Assembly: GCF_002934605.1 (NCBI RefSeq)
Contig: NZ_PTJC01000005.1
Location: 1,426,001-1,490,000, forward strand
Source of the DNA: Neolewinella xylanilytica
GTDB lineage: Bacteria; Bacteroidota; Bacteroidia; Chitinophagales; Saprospiraceae
Reading direction: 5' to 3'
Length of the DNA stretch: 64,000 nucleotides
A model generated the notes under the pieces. The model worked only from the letters and a program-made list of their open reading frames with translations, was not told the origin of the DNA and did no database searches. Made by a program: the position numbers and the translations under genes. Of this stretch, positions 1 through 8,735 are shown in pieces (within the stretch, counting starts at the first letter, position 1; each line of letters opens with the position of its first letter).

Positions 1-351
1 AGCTGGGGCGACAACTACGACGGAAGCAAAATTCCCGATCCGACCACCCGCCCCGAATTCGCGGACGCGGCGATTCACTGGTCGCCCACGATCTCTCCCT
101 CGGGCATGGTTTTCTACACGGGCGACGCCTTCGAAGCCTGGCAGGGTAACGCGCTGATTGGTGGACTGACCGCTAGCGGCATTGTCCGCGTAGCCGTAGA
201 TGGAACGACCGCCGAGGAAGTGGAACGCATCCCGATGGGCGTGCGGGTTCGCGAAGTCGCCCAGGCTCCCGACGGAACGATCTACGTGCTTTCCGATGCG
301 GAGAACGGACAACTCTTCCACCTGCGTCCCTTCGACGAGAACGGAAAATAA
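1..351 (+). CDS. C-terminal part of PQQ-dependent sugar dehydrogenase-like protein (partial)
   Basis: The reading frame is open from base 1 to the stop at 349-351, so only the last 116 residues are present. The segment contains a stretch 'HWSPTISPSGMVFYTG' followed by a 'GNALIGGL' strand and a terminal 'LSDAENGQLFHLRP' strand. This pattern is typical of the last blades of the glucose/sorbosone dehydrogenase (GSDH) beta-propeller, a soluble PQQ-linked aldose dehydrogenase that acts outside the cytoplasm. No T9SS sorting domain follows the propeller. The catalytic N-terminal part lies outside the window, so activity cannot be judged. Family assignment is from pattern recognition only. Confidence 0.75.
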   Translation, partial: SWGDNYDGSKIPDPTTRPEFADAAIHWSPTISPSGMVFYTGDAFEAWQGNALIGGLTASGIVRVAVDGTTAEEVERIPMGVRVREVAQAPDGTIYVLSDAENGQLFHLRPFDENGK

Positions 352-450
352 ACTACGTTCGCTATTCCCGGACTGTTGCCCCGCCCCAAGGAGGCAACAG
401 TTCGTGGATTGGCAGACCCAATGGAATAGGCGTTCATAAGGCTGGATACT

Positions 451-1560
451 ATGACCTGGACCTTCCGTATCGGCCGCGTGGCCGGCATCGACGTGAAACT
501 GCACTGGACCTTTCTCATCCTGCTGGGATGGGTATTTCTCAGCTACTTTCGCCAAAGCGGTGAATTGGCGGACGGCCTGACCGGCGTGGGTTTCATCCTG
601 GCGTTATTCGGCTGCGTCGTGCTCCATGAATTCGGTCATGCTTTGGCCGCGCGGCGCTACGGGGTCAATACGCGCAACATCGTGCTGCTGCCCATCGGCG
701 GCGTCGCCAACTTGGAGCGGCTACCGGAAGAACCGAAGGAAGAGCTTATCGTGGCGGCCGCGGGACCGGCGGTGAACGTGGTGATTGCCGTTATGCTGGC
801 CGCCATCATCGCCGCTACGGGCGGTTTGCCGGACCAGGAAACGCTGGAGTCCATCACCCTGCCTTCCGGGCGGAACTTCCTCATCGGCCTCCTCAGCGTC
901 AACATTCTGCTCGTGCTATTCAATCTGATCCCGGCCTTCCCGATGGACGGCGGCCGGATGCTCCGGGCGGTACTCAGCATGAAGTTCGACCGGGCGAAGG
1001 CCACGAACATCGCCGCCAAGCTGGGGCAGGCCCTCGCCATCGTTTTCGTTTTCCTGGGCTTCTTCGGCAACTTCTGGCTCGTCTTTATCGGGCTGTTCAT
1101 CTACCTGGGGGCCGGCGGGGAGAACCGCGCGGTTGGCATGCAGGCTTTGCTCGAGGGGTATCACGTAGCGGACGCCGTGATGCACCAGTATACCGCGCTG
1201 AACGTCCACCAGACCCTCGATTATGCGGTCTCCGTACTCCTCGACGGACAGGAGCGGGACTTCGTGGTCCTGGATGACGGGGAACCCGCCGGCATCCTGA
1301 CCCGCGACGACCTCATCCGCGGCCTGAAGGAACACGGTCGCGACGGCCGCATCGGTCAGGTGGCCCGCCGCCCCGATCTGCTGGAGCTCGACGCCGACAG
1401 CGAACTGCAGCTGGCCTACCAGCAACTGCGGGCCAGCTCCACGCCGATCTGTTTCGTGCGCGACGCCATGGGCCGCATCAGCGGGGTGCTGAACCTGGAA
1501 AATATCGAGGAGGTACTGTTGTTGCGGCGGGCGCTGGGGAATACGAAGAATCGACTTTGA
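451..1560 (+). CDS. M50 site-2-type membrane metalloprotease with C-terminal CBS domains
   Basis: 369 residues. The first part is strongly hydrophobic with several membrane segments. HEFGH at residues 59-63 is the HExxH zinc motif, and NLIPAFPMDGG (158-168) matches the conserved N-P-x-D-G motif that gives the third zinc ligand in site-2 proteases. From about residue 215 the protein becomes soluble and carries a CBS pair ('VVLDDGEPAGILTRDDLI', later 'ISGVLNLENIEEVL'). This architecture is known as the S2P/M50 SpoIVFB-like class with CBS domains, which cleaves substrates inside the membrane and may sense adenine nucleotides. It stands alone, about 100 bases after the dehydrogenase fragment. The substrate is unknown. 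Confidence 0.9.
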   Translation: MTWTFRIGRVAGIDVKLHWTFLILLGWVFLSYFRQSGELADGLTGVGFILALFGCVVLHEFGHALAARRYGVNTRNIVLLPIGGVANLERLPEEPKEELIVAAAGPAVNVVIAVMLAAIIAATGGLPDQETLESITLPSGRNFLIGLLSVNILLVLFNLIPAFPMDGGRMLRAVLSMKFDRAKATNIAAKLGQALAIVFVFLGFFGNFWLVFIGLFIYLGAGGENRAVGMQALLEGYHVADAVMHQYTALNVHQTLDYAVSVLLDGQERDFVVLDDGEPAGILTRDDLIRGLKEHGRDGRIGQVARRPDLLELDADSELQLAYQQLRASSTPICFVRDAMGRISGVLNLENIEEVLLLRRALGNTKNRL

Positions 1561-1821
1561 AAGTATGAAGGCGGAAGCTCACCGGACAAAGTAGAAAGGG
1601 GAACGGAAGCTTTTCCGGGAGTACGCGTCTTTGCGCCGGGGGGCGGAAGAAATGGTGGCATTAAGGCTTCGTGGCAACGGTCTAACGAGACGTATTGGCT
1701 TTCAGTGGGGTGGCGGAGTTCCGGTTTCGAGTAATACCCACACGTGAAATACTGGCTATCGCAAACAATCTCCCGTTTGACCGTTCCCGGAGCTGGAACT
1801 AGTTGACACCGGGAACCCATC

Positions 1822-1845
1822 TTTTTGCGCCGGAGCGCAGGTGCA
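1822..1845 (+). repeat. Dispersed GC-rich element, copy 1 (family A)
   Basis: A T-run followed by TGCGCCGGAGCGCAGGTGC. The core TGCGC-CGGA-GCGCA can fold as a 5-bp hairpin with a 4-base loop. The same element, with one or a few changes, is found inverted at 6675-6697 and 38623-38643, and more divergent copies occur elsewhere in the window. Confidence 0.7.
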
Positions 1846-1974
1846 GCAATCGAAACACAGCGGAATCAGCCACCCCAACCTTTTGTTAGTCCGCCGAGCC
1901 GGATGTCTTTGGGCAGTATCGGTGCCGCCAGGAGGAGCAATTAATGGGTGCAAGCAAGCTGGTCGATACCACGG

Positions 1975-2253
1975 TTACCCGACGGCGGATGCGAAATCAC
2001 GCTGGTGAACTGGCTGTTTGGGTAAACTTATGATGCAATTACCCGCCGCATCGGCTTCGTAGAAGTAGTAGGGCGTTTGCGTTTTCAGTAGCCGCATCCA
2101 AACGGTAAGTACGTCCGCTCGGTCTGTATTCAATCGGGTTATTTTACCTTCGGAAAGGACTAAATCCACACCACCTCGAATCTTTTCCGTGTCCCAATAG
2201 ATGCGTAGGAGATAATCGGGAAAATCATAGGACGTTTCTGGGGAATAGGGCAA
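1975..2253 (-). CDS. Possible small hypothetical protein or gene remnant
   Basis: 92-residue frame opening at a TTG directly after an in-frame stop, with no ribosome-binding site visible. The middle part ('YLLRIYWDTEKIRGG...LTVWMRLLKTQTPYYFYE') has a believable protein composition, unlike a random frame. A second weak frame of 66 residues lies just upstream on the same strand (2350-2550), ending with 'IFTINELNLAFQHYEQF'. The two could be pieces of one decayed gene, but I could not join them in a single frame. No family is recognised. Confidence 0.25.
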   Translation of the reverse strand: MPYSPETSYDFPDYLLRIYWDTEKIRGGVDLVLSEGKITRLNTDRADVLTVWMRLLKTQTPYYFYEADAAGNCIISLPKQPVHQRDFASAVG

Positions 2254-2913
2254 TGGGCCGGATCAAAGACTCGGGACAATGGGGTGATATAGCCCCTGGA
2301 TTACAAGGAATAGGGCTGAAGTTTAACGGAGTGTTCTCATAGTATAGGGCTATTCGTCTTGAGGAGGTATCATCGATCTCGGTTGAAGCTGCCGCAACTC
2401 AAACTGTTCATAGTGTTGGAATGCCAGGTTTAATTCGTTGATAGTAAATATAGGGGGGCTAAACCGCCGCTGCTGCATCCACAGGGATGTTTCAGATATA
2501 TCATAAAAATAGGATCGGCGTTCAATCCAACAGGGTGAACATGTGAACAACGTTCACGTATTCAGGCATCTATAAATTGGTGCAGGAACATGTTTTGGTG
2601 GGTAGATTTTGGGAAGGGTAGGAGTATCCCGCAGGCTCGCTGCTTAGGCTTTGGAACGTAGTGGGAAACCTTCGCTATCCGTTGACTGCCCGCGACCAAG
2701 GGCCCCTGTCCGTTGGTTTTCAGGTCGGACCCCATTACGATCGGCTCTTCCTGCCCCCAGCAACTCTCGACGCAGCCATACGGCCACTCAGGAGAGCATT
2801 TAGAACCGGTTAGGTCATGCGAGCATTGCTCGGCAATTTGCGAATCCGCTCATCCACTTGTGCCTTACACTGAGGCAGCCACGTTGCTACGGGCCTTTTT
2901 CCACCTAAATGAA

Positions 2914-2942
2914 GACCGCCCCGAAATTCCTTCGGGGCGGTC
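2914..2942 (-). terminator. Perfect 12-bp hairpin, likely terminator of the 5'-nucleotidase fusion gene
   Basis: Arms 2914-2925 (GACCGCCCCGAA) and 2931-2942 are perfectly complementary around a 5-base loop. The hairpin lies about 64 bases downstream of the minus-strand gene ending at 3006. Read on the minus strand it is followed by a T-rich but interrupted stretch, so it is an intrinsic terminator with a weak U tract. Confidence 0.65.
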
Positions 2943-3005
2943 CGCATATAAGATCGAAAGTGAAGTAGCCGGAGCATGATAGCTTCCCGGCACCCCAAAC
3001 TTACA

Positions 3006-6000
3006 TTACTGCCGAATCACCTGCTGACTAGCGACCCGGTCGCTCATCCGGACCCGTAGCCAATACACTCCGGCGGGAAGGTCGCTCGCGGGTACGGCGA
3101 ACTGCTGGGACCCGGCGGCGAGCTTGCCGTCAGTGATCTCGGCGATCAGGCGTCCGTTGTTGTCGTAGAGGTGGAGGCCTACGTCGGTGGCAGCGGGCAA
3201 TTCGAAGCCAACCGTTAGGTCGCTGCGGAAAGGGTTAGGGGAAACCGTCCAGCCGTAGGCGCCGAGATCGAGCGGGGGCAGGGCACTGGTCGACGCGATG
3301 GTGATGCGGCCCGTACCGCCCTCGGGGTAATCCGCGGCGGTGACGATTCCGTTCGCACCGGTTTCCGCCAGTAGGTATTCGTACAGGACGCGCTGGTAGC
3401 TGGGGCCGATGTTGGTGAACGCGAGGGCGGCAAACTCCCCGAAGGCATCGCCACCACCGGCGGTGAAATTGTTGGTTACGACGTAGACGTCGGGTGCCCC
3501 GGCTACGACTTCCCCGTTGGCTACGATGGGCGTGCCGTCGTCGAGGGTGACGGTAGTGATGCGATCCACATTAGGCGTACCCGTGGTGTCGTACACGATC
3601 TCGAAACCGGCGATCTGCAGGAAGCGGCCGTCACGGCCGGGCACCTGGCTCACGCTGTTTTCCAGCGCGGCTTTCAGGGAATCCGGACTGATGGGCTCGA
3701 TCACCGAAACGAAGTTAGCAAAGGGCAGGATGTCGAAGGTTTTCAGTTCGCTGATCTCGCTGTTGGCGGGAATGACTTCGTCGTTGCGGATACCACCGCC
3801 GTTCTGGACGGCAATTACGGGTATGGTCTCGTCAAAGTCGTAATCGTCGAATACCGTATCGAAGTACCAGAGGTAAGCATCGGTGATCAGGTTTCCCTGG
3901 TTCGTTTCCATGGTGCGCACGTCGGCCCGCAAACCGTTCAGGTCTACCTCCGTGATTGCCACGATATTGCTGGCCAGGGATGCGTTGTACCGGACTACCG
4001 AGTCTTCCAGCATGGCCACCGCTGCGTCGACCGGCGCCGATCCCGTGACGGGAATAACGTCCGACCGCTCGGCGATGGCCATAACGTTGCCGTCGCCGTC
4101 GAATTCCACGATCAGGTTACCTACGTAGCGGTACTCGCCTGGTGTGGTGACGACGTACACCGTATTGCCGTCGGCATCGAGGGTATCAATGGGGTAGGTG
4201 TCGTCGACCTCGAGTCCGCCGAGGGCATTGGCCGGATCGTTGGTCAGGAGCTCGTCGCCACCGCCGGCGATGATGATGTCTACTCCGGTGAGGCTACCGG
4301 CCAGCATCAATTCTTCGTCGATGCTTTGCAGGTGGCTGATGAGGACGATCTTATTCACGCCCCCATTTTGCAGGGCATCGATCTCGGCCTGGGCGATGCC
4401 GACCAGGTTCGGGTCTACCGTTACGCCCCGCGGGCTGCTGACGGTGGGAAGGGCTGGCGTGGTTAGTCCGACGATACCGATCCGTTCTCCGGCCACCTCG
4501 ACGGTTGTGCGACTGGCGATCCGCCCGCTGGTGACCAGTGCTTCCAGGCCGGGCTCGGCGCTAAAGTCCAGGTTGGCGCTCAGAAAGACCGGGCCGCTGG
4601 TGGCGGTTTCCTCGATGACGCGCTGCAGGATATCGGGGCCGAAATCAAAATCGTGGTTGCCGATCACCAGGGCGTCGTAGTCGATGGCGTTCAACACCTC
4701 GCTATCGTATAGCGGGGAGCCGGCGGGCCGGGCCAGGCTCGCGTTGAAGGCCGGGCCGGGGAGGAAATTGTCGCCACTGCTCAGGGTCAGGGTTGGAAGG
4801 TCGAGATTGCGGAGGCTATCGACGATGGCCGTAAAGCGGGCCGCGCCGCCGAAGGCCAATCCGTTTTCGAGGGTGTCGGCGACGAGCTGGGATTCTCCGT
4901 CGTTGTTGTGGAGGAGTTGGAGGGTGAAGGTGGGCGCTTCCAGGGAAAAGAGCGTCACCGTGCCGCTGATCTCATTGGCGGTGACTACCAGGTCGCGATC
5001 GTTGGGGCTGCTGGCCGCGGGGATGAATAGGATGTCTTCGACACCGAGATCGCCCACCGCGGGATTGACGCTGTCGTCCTCGAGCTGGGCGTCGACCGTG
5101 AAATCGCGGTTATTGGTGTAGCTGACGAAGAAGGGGGCCTCAGGAATGGTGATGTCGTAGATCATCACCCCGCCGATGCGCTCCAGGCCGATGAGGGCGT
5201 ACATGCGATCGCCGCGTACCACCAGTTCGACGGCTTCGGGTTCGGGGCCCTTATCGTCGGAGCGGGAATCGAAGCTATCATTCTCGTCGTTGTTGCTGTT
5301 GAATGCGTCTGGGAGTAGTTCGGCCAGGATGCGCTCGAATTCGCTGCCGCTGTCGTAGATCAGGGTGCCGTCGGCGTGAAAGATGGAAAAGGACCGCGCG
5401 CCGTAGCTGTATATCTGGTCGACGTCACCATCGCAGTCCACGTCGCCATTAGCCGTAGTGGTGGTCAGCCGGCCAAGTACGCCATCGTCCTGCAGGCTTT
5501 CCGCGTCGGGGTAGGCATCGGGGTCGAGCTGCAGGTCGGCTACGCGGGTCTCCTCGCTGTATCCGTCGTAATCCCGGGCGTCGCCCTCGTTGGCCGTTAC
5601 CAGGTAGGTTTGATTATGCATGCTGAAACTGGCGATGGCGTCCGGCATGTACATTCCCAGTACGGGATAGGGGAGGATAGCAATCATATCGTCCCGGTTG
5701 CTGGCATCGAAGGCGTTGGCTTCGCAGCTGTAGTCTTTGTAGCCGAAGGGCACGATGTCGGTGAAGCGCAGGCTGTTCAGGTCCAGTACGGCGAAAGCGT
5801 TATTCTCCTGTAGGCCGACATAGGCCCGGTCGCCCTGCACGGTGATGTACTCGGGCTCGAGGTCTTGGGCTACCGAGGCACCGGGGCCGAAAAGGCGCAC
5901 GCCCCGGGCCATGAGGCTGGCCCGCTGGGTATTGAAATCGGTGAAACGGATGGTGGTCGCGGTGGCGGATTCCAGTCCTTCGGTAATATCGACGACGGTG

Positions 6001-6533
6001 ACCGAGCCCTCCGGGTCGACGGTATAGGCGTCGTTGGGCTCGCCCTCGTTGGCGGTGAGGATGAGGTTGCCGTCGGGGCTGAAGGTGATCATGTCGGGTA
6101 AAGCGCCGGCGTCGAAAGTGGCTACGACCACCCCGTCGCCGTTCATCACGACGATCTTCCCGGGGCTGTCGACTTCCGGGCCCTGGAAGGCCGCGGCGAT
6201 CAGTCCGTTGGCGATCGCGACGCTATTGACTCCGTCCACACCGGGGACTTCCGGGGTGACTTCGGCCACCAGGGTCGGGTTCGACGGGTCGCTGATGTCG
6301 AGAATGGTGATGGCGTTGGCGTCGGCGTTGATGAATACCAGTCGCTGGGACACCGTGTCGTAGGCTACGATTTCGGCGGCCCCTTCGTCGAAAACGCCGG
6401 TCCGGTAGGTGGAGAGCGGGGTGAGGAGGAGGTCGTGGGTGCCGGCGGGCGTAGGCAGGACGGGCGGACAATCGCCCTGGGCACGCAGCCCGACTACCCC
6501 GAGGATGAGAAGTAGCAAGTAAAGGTTTCGCAT
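3006..6533 (-). CDS. Secreted choice-of-anchor-I / 5'-nucleotidase fusion with T9SS sorting domain
   Basis: 1175 residues with a signal peptide (hydrophobic 'YLLLLILGVVGLRAQG'). Residues about 25-535 form the repeat-rich choice-of-anchor-I beta-propeller region ('MITFSPDGNLILTANEGEPN'). From about 540 follows a calcineurin-like phosphoesterase plus 5'-nucleotidase C domain: GDNFLPGP, GNHDFDFG (about 622-629), a 'VLISHLQS' histidine region, and NGGGIR (about 909). Residues from about 1090 are a T9SS type A sorting domain ('WTVSPNPF...LPAGVYWLRV'). Expected role: export across the outer membrane and hydrolysis of nucleotides or other phosphate esters. The first metal motif reads HNNDGES, where classical UshA-type enzymes have TNDxH, so the substrate may differ. 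It is transcribed divergently from the LpxH-like operon. Confidence 0.9.
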   Translation of the reverse strand: MRNLYLLLLILGVVGLRAQGDCPPVLPTPAGTHDLLLTPLSTYRTGVFDEGAAEIVAYDTVSQRLVFINADANAITILDISDPSNPTLVAEVTPEVPGVDGVNSVAIANGLIAAAFQGPEVDSPGKIVVMNGDGVVVATFDAGALPDMITFSPDGNLILTANEGEPNDAYTVDPEGSVTVVDITEGLESATATTIRFTDFNTQRASLMARGVRLFGPGASVAQDLEPEYITVQGDRAYVGLQENNAFAVLDLNSLRFTDIVPFGYKDYSCEANAFDASNRDDMIAILPYPVLGMYMPDAIASFSMHNQTYLVTANEGDARDYDGYSEETRVADLQLDPDAYPDAESLQDDGVLGRLTTTTANGDVDCDGDVDQIYSYGARSFSIFHADGTLIYDSGSEFERILAELLPDAFNSNNDENDSFDSRSDDKGPEPEAVELVVRGDRMYALIGLERIGGVMIYDITIPEAPFFVSYTNNRDFTVDAQLEDDSVNPAVGDLGVEDILFIPAASSPNDRDLVVTANEISGTVTLFSLEAPTFTLQLLHNNDGESQLVADTLENGLAFGGAARFTAIVDSLRNLDLPTLTLSSGDNFLPGPAFNASLARPAGSPLYDSEVLNAIDYDALVIGNHDFDFGPDILQRVIEETATSGPVFLSANLDFSAEPGLEALVTSGRIASRTTVEVAGERIGIVGLTTPALPTVSSPRGVTVDPNLVGIAQAEIDALQNGGVNKIVLISHLQSIDEELMLAGSLTGVDIIIAGGGDELLTNDPANALGGLEVDDTYPIDTLDADGNTVYVVTTPGEYRYVGNLIVEFDGDGNVMAIAERSDVIPVTGSAPVDAAVAMLEDSVVRYNASLASNIVAITEVDLNGLRADVRTMETNQGNLITDAYLWYFDTVFDDYDFDETIPVIAVQNGGGIRNDEVIPANSEISELKTFDILPFANFVSVIEPISPDSLKAALENSVSQVPGRDGRFLQIAGFEIVYDTTGTPNVDRITTVTLDDGTPIVANGEVVAGAPDVYVVTNNFTAGGGDAFGEFAALAFTNIGPSYQRVLYEYLLAETGANGIVTAADYPEGGTGRITIASTSALPPLDLGAYGWTVSPNPFRSDLTVGFELPAATDVGLHLYDNNGRLIAEITDGKLAAGSQQFAVPASDLPAGVYWLRVRMSDRVASQQVIRQ

Positions 6534-6674
6534 AGTGTGGGTGTATTAATCCCGCAACTAAGCGAAGCCTGCGTTCGTCGCTGGCAATCAGTGCTTTAAG
6601 TTTTGTTGAACTTTGTGTTAACTGACCGGGTGGGACGATGCGACAGGGAATTTTTTACCTGGCTGATTAGCCTG

Positions 6675-6697
6675 GCACCTGCGCTCCGCCGCAAAAA
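6675..6697 (-). repeat. Dispersed GC-rich element, copy 2 (family A)
   Basis: Read on the minus strand this is TTTTTGCGGCGGAGCGCAGG followed by TGC. It differs from copy 1 (1822-1845, plus strand) by a single base over 23 positions, including the leading T-run. It lies in non-coding DNA. Confidence 0.7.
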
Positions 6698-6717
6698 TAA
6701 AGTGGACGAAATCCGTA

Positions 6718-6776
6718 CTCCACGTAACAACATTTCATATGTTGTAACAAATATTTAACCTCTTTCGTACGTGGAG
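6718..6776. repeat. Nested inverted repeat
   Basis: The outer arms CTCCACGTA (6718-6726) and TACGTGGAG (6768-6776) are perfectly complementary. Inside them ACAACAT (6727-6733) and ATGTTGT (6739-6745) form a second perfect 7-bp inverted repeat with a 5-base centre. The inner pair extends by two more matching pairs after one mismatch. The remaining spacer is AT-rich. It lies about 70 bases upstream of the LpxH-like start, so it is a candidate operator pair or RNA structure. Confidence 0.6.
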
Positions 6777-6845
6777 CTAACCCGGGGAATGGAAATTTAT
6801 GGTCGCTGATACAAATGGGCTTGTGTCCGAAATAACGCATTGACT

Positions 6846-7697
6846 ATGAAGCAAAAGCGCCCCGTCGAAGTGGTGGTGATCTCGGATGTGCACCTGGGGA
6901 CTTACGGCAGTCGCGCCGGAGAGTTGCTGGCCTACCTCCACTCCATCGATCCGCGCACGATCGTGCTCAACGGCGACATCATCGACATCTGGCAATTCAA
7001 CAAGCGGTACTTCCCGCCCGACCACCTAAAAGTGATCAAGCACCTGCTTTCGCTGGTGGTGAAGGGGAAGGAGGTGATCTACGTAGCCGGAAACCACGAC
7101 GAGTTAATGCGCCGATTCCGGGGCTTCGACCTGGCCGGTTTCAAGATCGTGAATAAGGTGGTACTGGAGCTGGACGGCAAGCGGGCCTGGGTGTTTCACG
7201 GGGACGTATTCGACGTAACGATGAAGCATTCCCGCTGGCTGGCCAGGCTCGGTGGTATCGGCTACGACTTCCTGATCCGCCTGAATACCGTGGTAAACGC
7301 CTGCAGCCACCGGCTCGGGCGGGGCAGGATATCGCTGTCGAAGCGCATCAAGAGCGGCGTCAAGCGCGCCATCCGCCACATCGATGATTTCGAAACGACG
7401 GCGGCCCGGATCGCTATGTCCAACGGTTACGAATACGTGGTTTGCGGCCACATCCACCAGCCCCAACACCGGGTGATCACCGACGAGCGTGGCCGGTCGG
7501 TGACCTACCTCAACAGCGGCGACTGGATTGAGAACCTCACCGCCCTCGAGTACGACCGAGGCCGCTGGTCACTCTACGAGCACGGTGGTGCCCCCGTGGC
7601 GGCGATCGGCACGGACCCGCTCGATACCGCGGACCTCTCCCACGCCATGATCTTTCAAGCGATGGTGGAAGAATTTCAACTGGAAACAAGCAGCTAA
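6846..7697 (+). CDS. LpxH-like metallophosphoesterase (UDP-2,3-diacylglucosamine diphosphatase family)
   Basis: 283 residues from the ATG at 6846; a TTG two codons upstream is possible but less likely. Calcineurin-fold metal motifs are present in order: DVH (14-16), GD (43-44), GNHD (82-85), a 'FHGD' strand, and 'GHIHQPQH' near residue 203. LpxH enzymes release lipid X from UDP-2,3-diacylglucosamine in lipid A synthesis at the inner face of the cytoplasmic membrane. The helical insertion between about 125 and 180, rich in Arg and Lys, fits a membrane-facing lid. The next gene, a glycosyltransferase, starts 9 bases downstream, indicating an operon and an envelope role. It could also be a related phosphoesterase with another lipid or nucleotide substrate. 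Confidence 0.75.
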   Translation: MKQKRPVEVVVISDVHLGTYGSRAGELLAYLHSIDPRTIVLNGDIIDIWQFNKRYFPPDHLKVIKHLLSLVVKGKEVIYVAGNHDELMRRFRGFDLAGFKIVNKVVLELDGKRAWVFHGDVFDVTMKHSRWLARLGGIGYDFLIRLNTVVNACSHRLGRGRISLSKRIKSGVKRAIRHIDDFETTAARIAMSNGYEYVVCGHIHQPQHRVITDERGRSVTYLNSGDWIENLTALEYDRGRWSLYEHGGAPVAAIGTDPLDTADLSHAMIFQAMVEEFQLETSS

Positions 7698-7706
7698 ATC
7701 GGGCAT

Positions 7707-8735
7707 ATGCGCATCCTTTACGCCATTCAGGGAACGGGCAACGGACACCTCTCGCGGGCCATCGAATTCGTCCCCGCCCTCCGCCGCCGGCCGGGGCTGG
7801 AAGTGGACGTGCTGCTCAGCGGCTCCCAGACCGAGCTGGAGGCGCCCTTCCGCATCGATTACCGGCTGGGTGGACTGGGCTTCGTCTTCGGCCACCGGGG
7901 CGGTATCGATCTGCGCGAGACGCTGCGGGCCTTGTCCGTCATCGACTTTTTACGGGAGGTGCGCACCCTGCCGGTGCACCGTTACGACCTGGTGATCAAT
8001 GATTTCGAGCCGGTGAGTGCCTGGGCGGCCCGACGGGCGGGCGTTCCCTCCTTCGCGCTTTCGCACCAGTACGCAGTGGCCCGACCGGGAGCCCCCCGGC
8101 CCCGGGGGCTGAGTCCGCTGGCACTGGCCTTTCTGCGCTGGTATGCTCCCTGCGCGGCGGGTGCCGGTTTTCACTTCCGGGCGTACGAGCCGGGGATGCG
8201 CCCACCGGTGATCCGGGAGGAGGTACGGCGGGCGCGGGTAGCCGACTACGGCCACCACACGGTGTATTTGCCGGCCATTGCCGAGGACCAGCTCGTCCGG
8301 GTGTTCTCCCGCTTTCCCCTGTACCGCTTCGAGGTCTTCAGCAAACGCCGGCGGGTGCGCACCCGCATCGACAACGTGGATCTGTACCCGGTAGGCCGCG
8401 ACACCTTCCTGGAAAGCATGGCGACCTCCCGCGGGGTGATCTGTGGAGGGGGCTTCGAGACTCCGGCCGAGGCACTATTCCTGGGTAAGCGGCTCCTGGT
8501 AGTGCCGATGCGCAACCAATTCGAGCAACGCTGCAACGCGGTGGCCCTCCGGGAGCTCGGGGTGATGGTACTCGACGGACTGGGCAAAAAGGATTGGCCG
8601 CGGGTGGGGGAGTGGCTCCGCAGTGAGGCTCCGGCGCCCCACCCGTTCGCAAACGATACGGAAGAAATTATCGATAGCATTCTATCGGCTTACGGGCCGG
8701 TGGACTTCGGTAGTCGGGCCCTATCTCCGGCGTAG
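7707..8735 (+). CDS. Glycosyltransferase of the MJ1255/VC2487 type
   Basis: 342 residues. The N-terminus 'MRILYAIQGTGNGHLSRA' is the glycine-rich first loop of GT-B glycosyltransferases. The C-terminal half has the nucleotide-sugar side signature 'VICGGGFETPAEALFLGKRLLVVPMRNQFEQ', similar to MurG and UDP-glycosyltransferases. The family is often annotated as 'teichoic acid biosynthesis protein', which cannot be literal in a Gram-negative. It probably transfers a sugar to a lipid or cell-surface acceptor. It follows the LpxH-like gene by 9 bases, so both are likely co-transcribed. The acceptor is unknown. Confidence 0.8.
   Translation: MRILYAIQGTGNGHLSRAIEFVPALRRRPGLEVDVLLSGSQTELEAPFRIDYRLGGLGFVFGHRGGIDLRETLRALSVIDFLREVRTLPVHRYDLVINDFEPVSAWAARRAGVPSFALSHQYAVARPGAPRPRGLSPLALAFLRWYAPCAAGAGFHFRAYEPGMRPPVIREEVRRARVADYGHHTVYLPAIAEDQLVRVFSRFPLYRFEVFSKRRRVRTRIDNVDLYPVGRDTFLESMATSRGVICGGGFETPAEALFLGKRLLVVPMRNQFEQRCNAVALRELGVMVLDGLGKKDWPRVGEWLRSEAPAPHPFANDTEEIIDSILSAYGPVDFGSRALSPA

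Larger units (their letters stand above)
1561..2913. other. About 1.35 kb without a convincing gene
   Basis: This stretch is less GC-rich than its surroundings, most clearly at about 1975-2570. It contains only short frames with poor starts, described separately, and one copy of the dispersed CGGAGCGC element at 1822-1845. I see no tRNA, insertion sequence or clear promoter. The region could be the remains of decayed genes. Confidence 0.5.
6534..6845. promoter_or_regulatory. Divergent intergenic region of about 310 bp
   Basis: This separates the minus-strand 5'-nucleotidase fusion from the plus-strand LpxH-like operon and must hold both promoters. It contains a copy of the dispersed GC-rich element (6675-6697) and a nested inverted repeat (6718-6776), both described separately. 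I found no clear -33/-7 pair. Confidence 0.5.

Noticed and set aside
2713-2979. 88-codon plus-strand frame
   Set aside because: It overlaps the terminator hairpin, and its composition shows no secondary-structure pattern.
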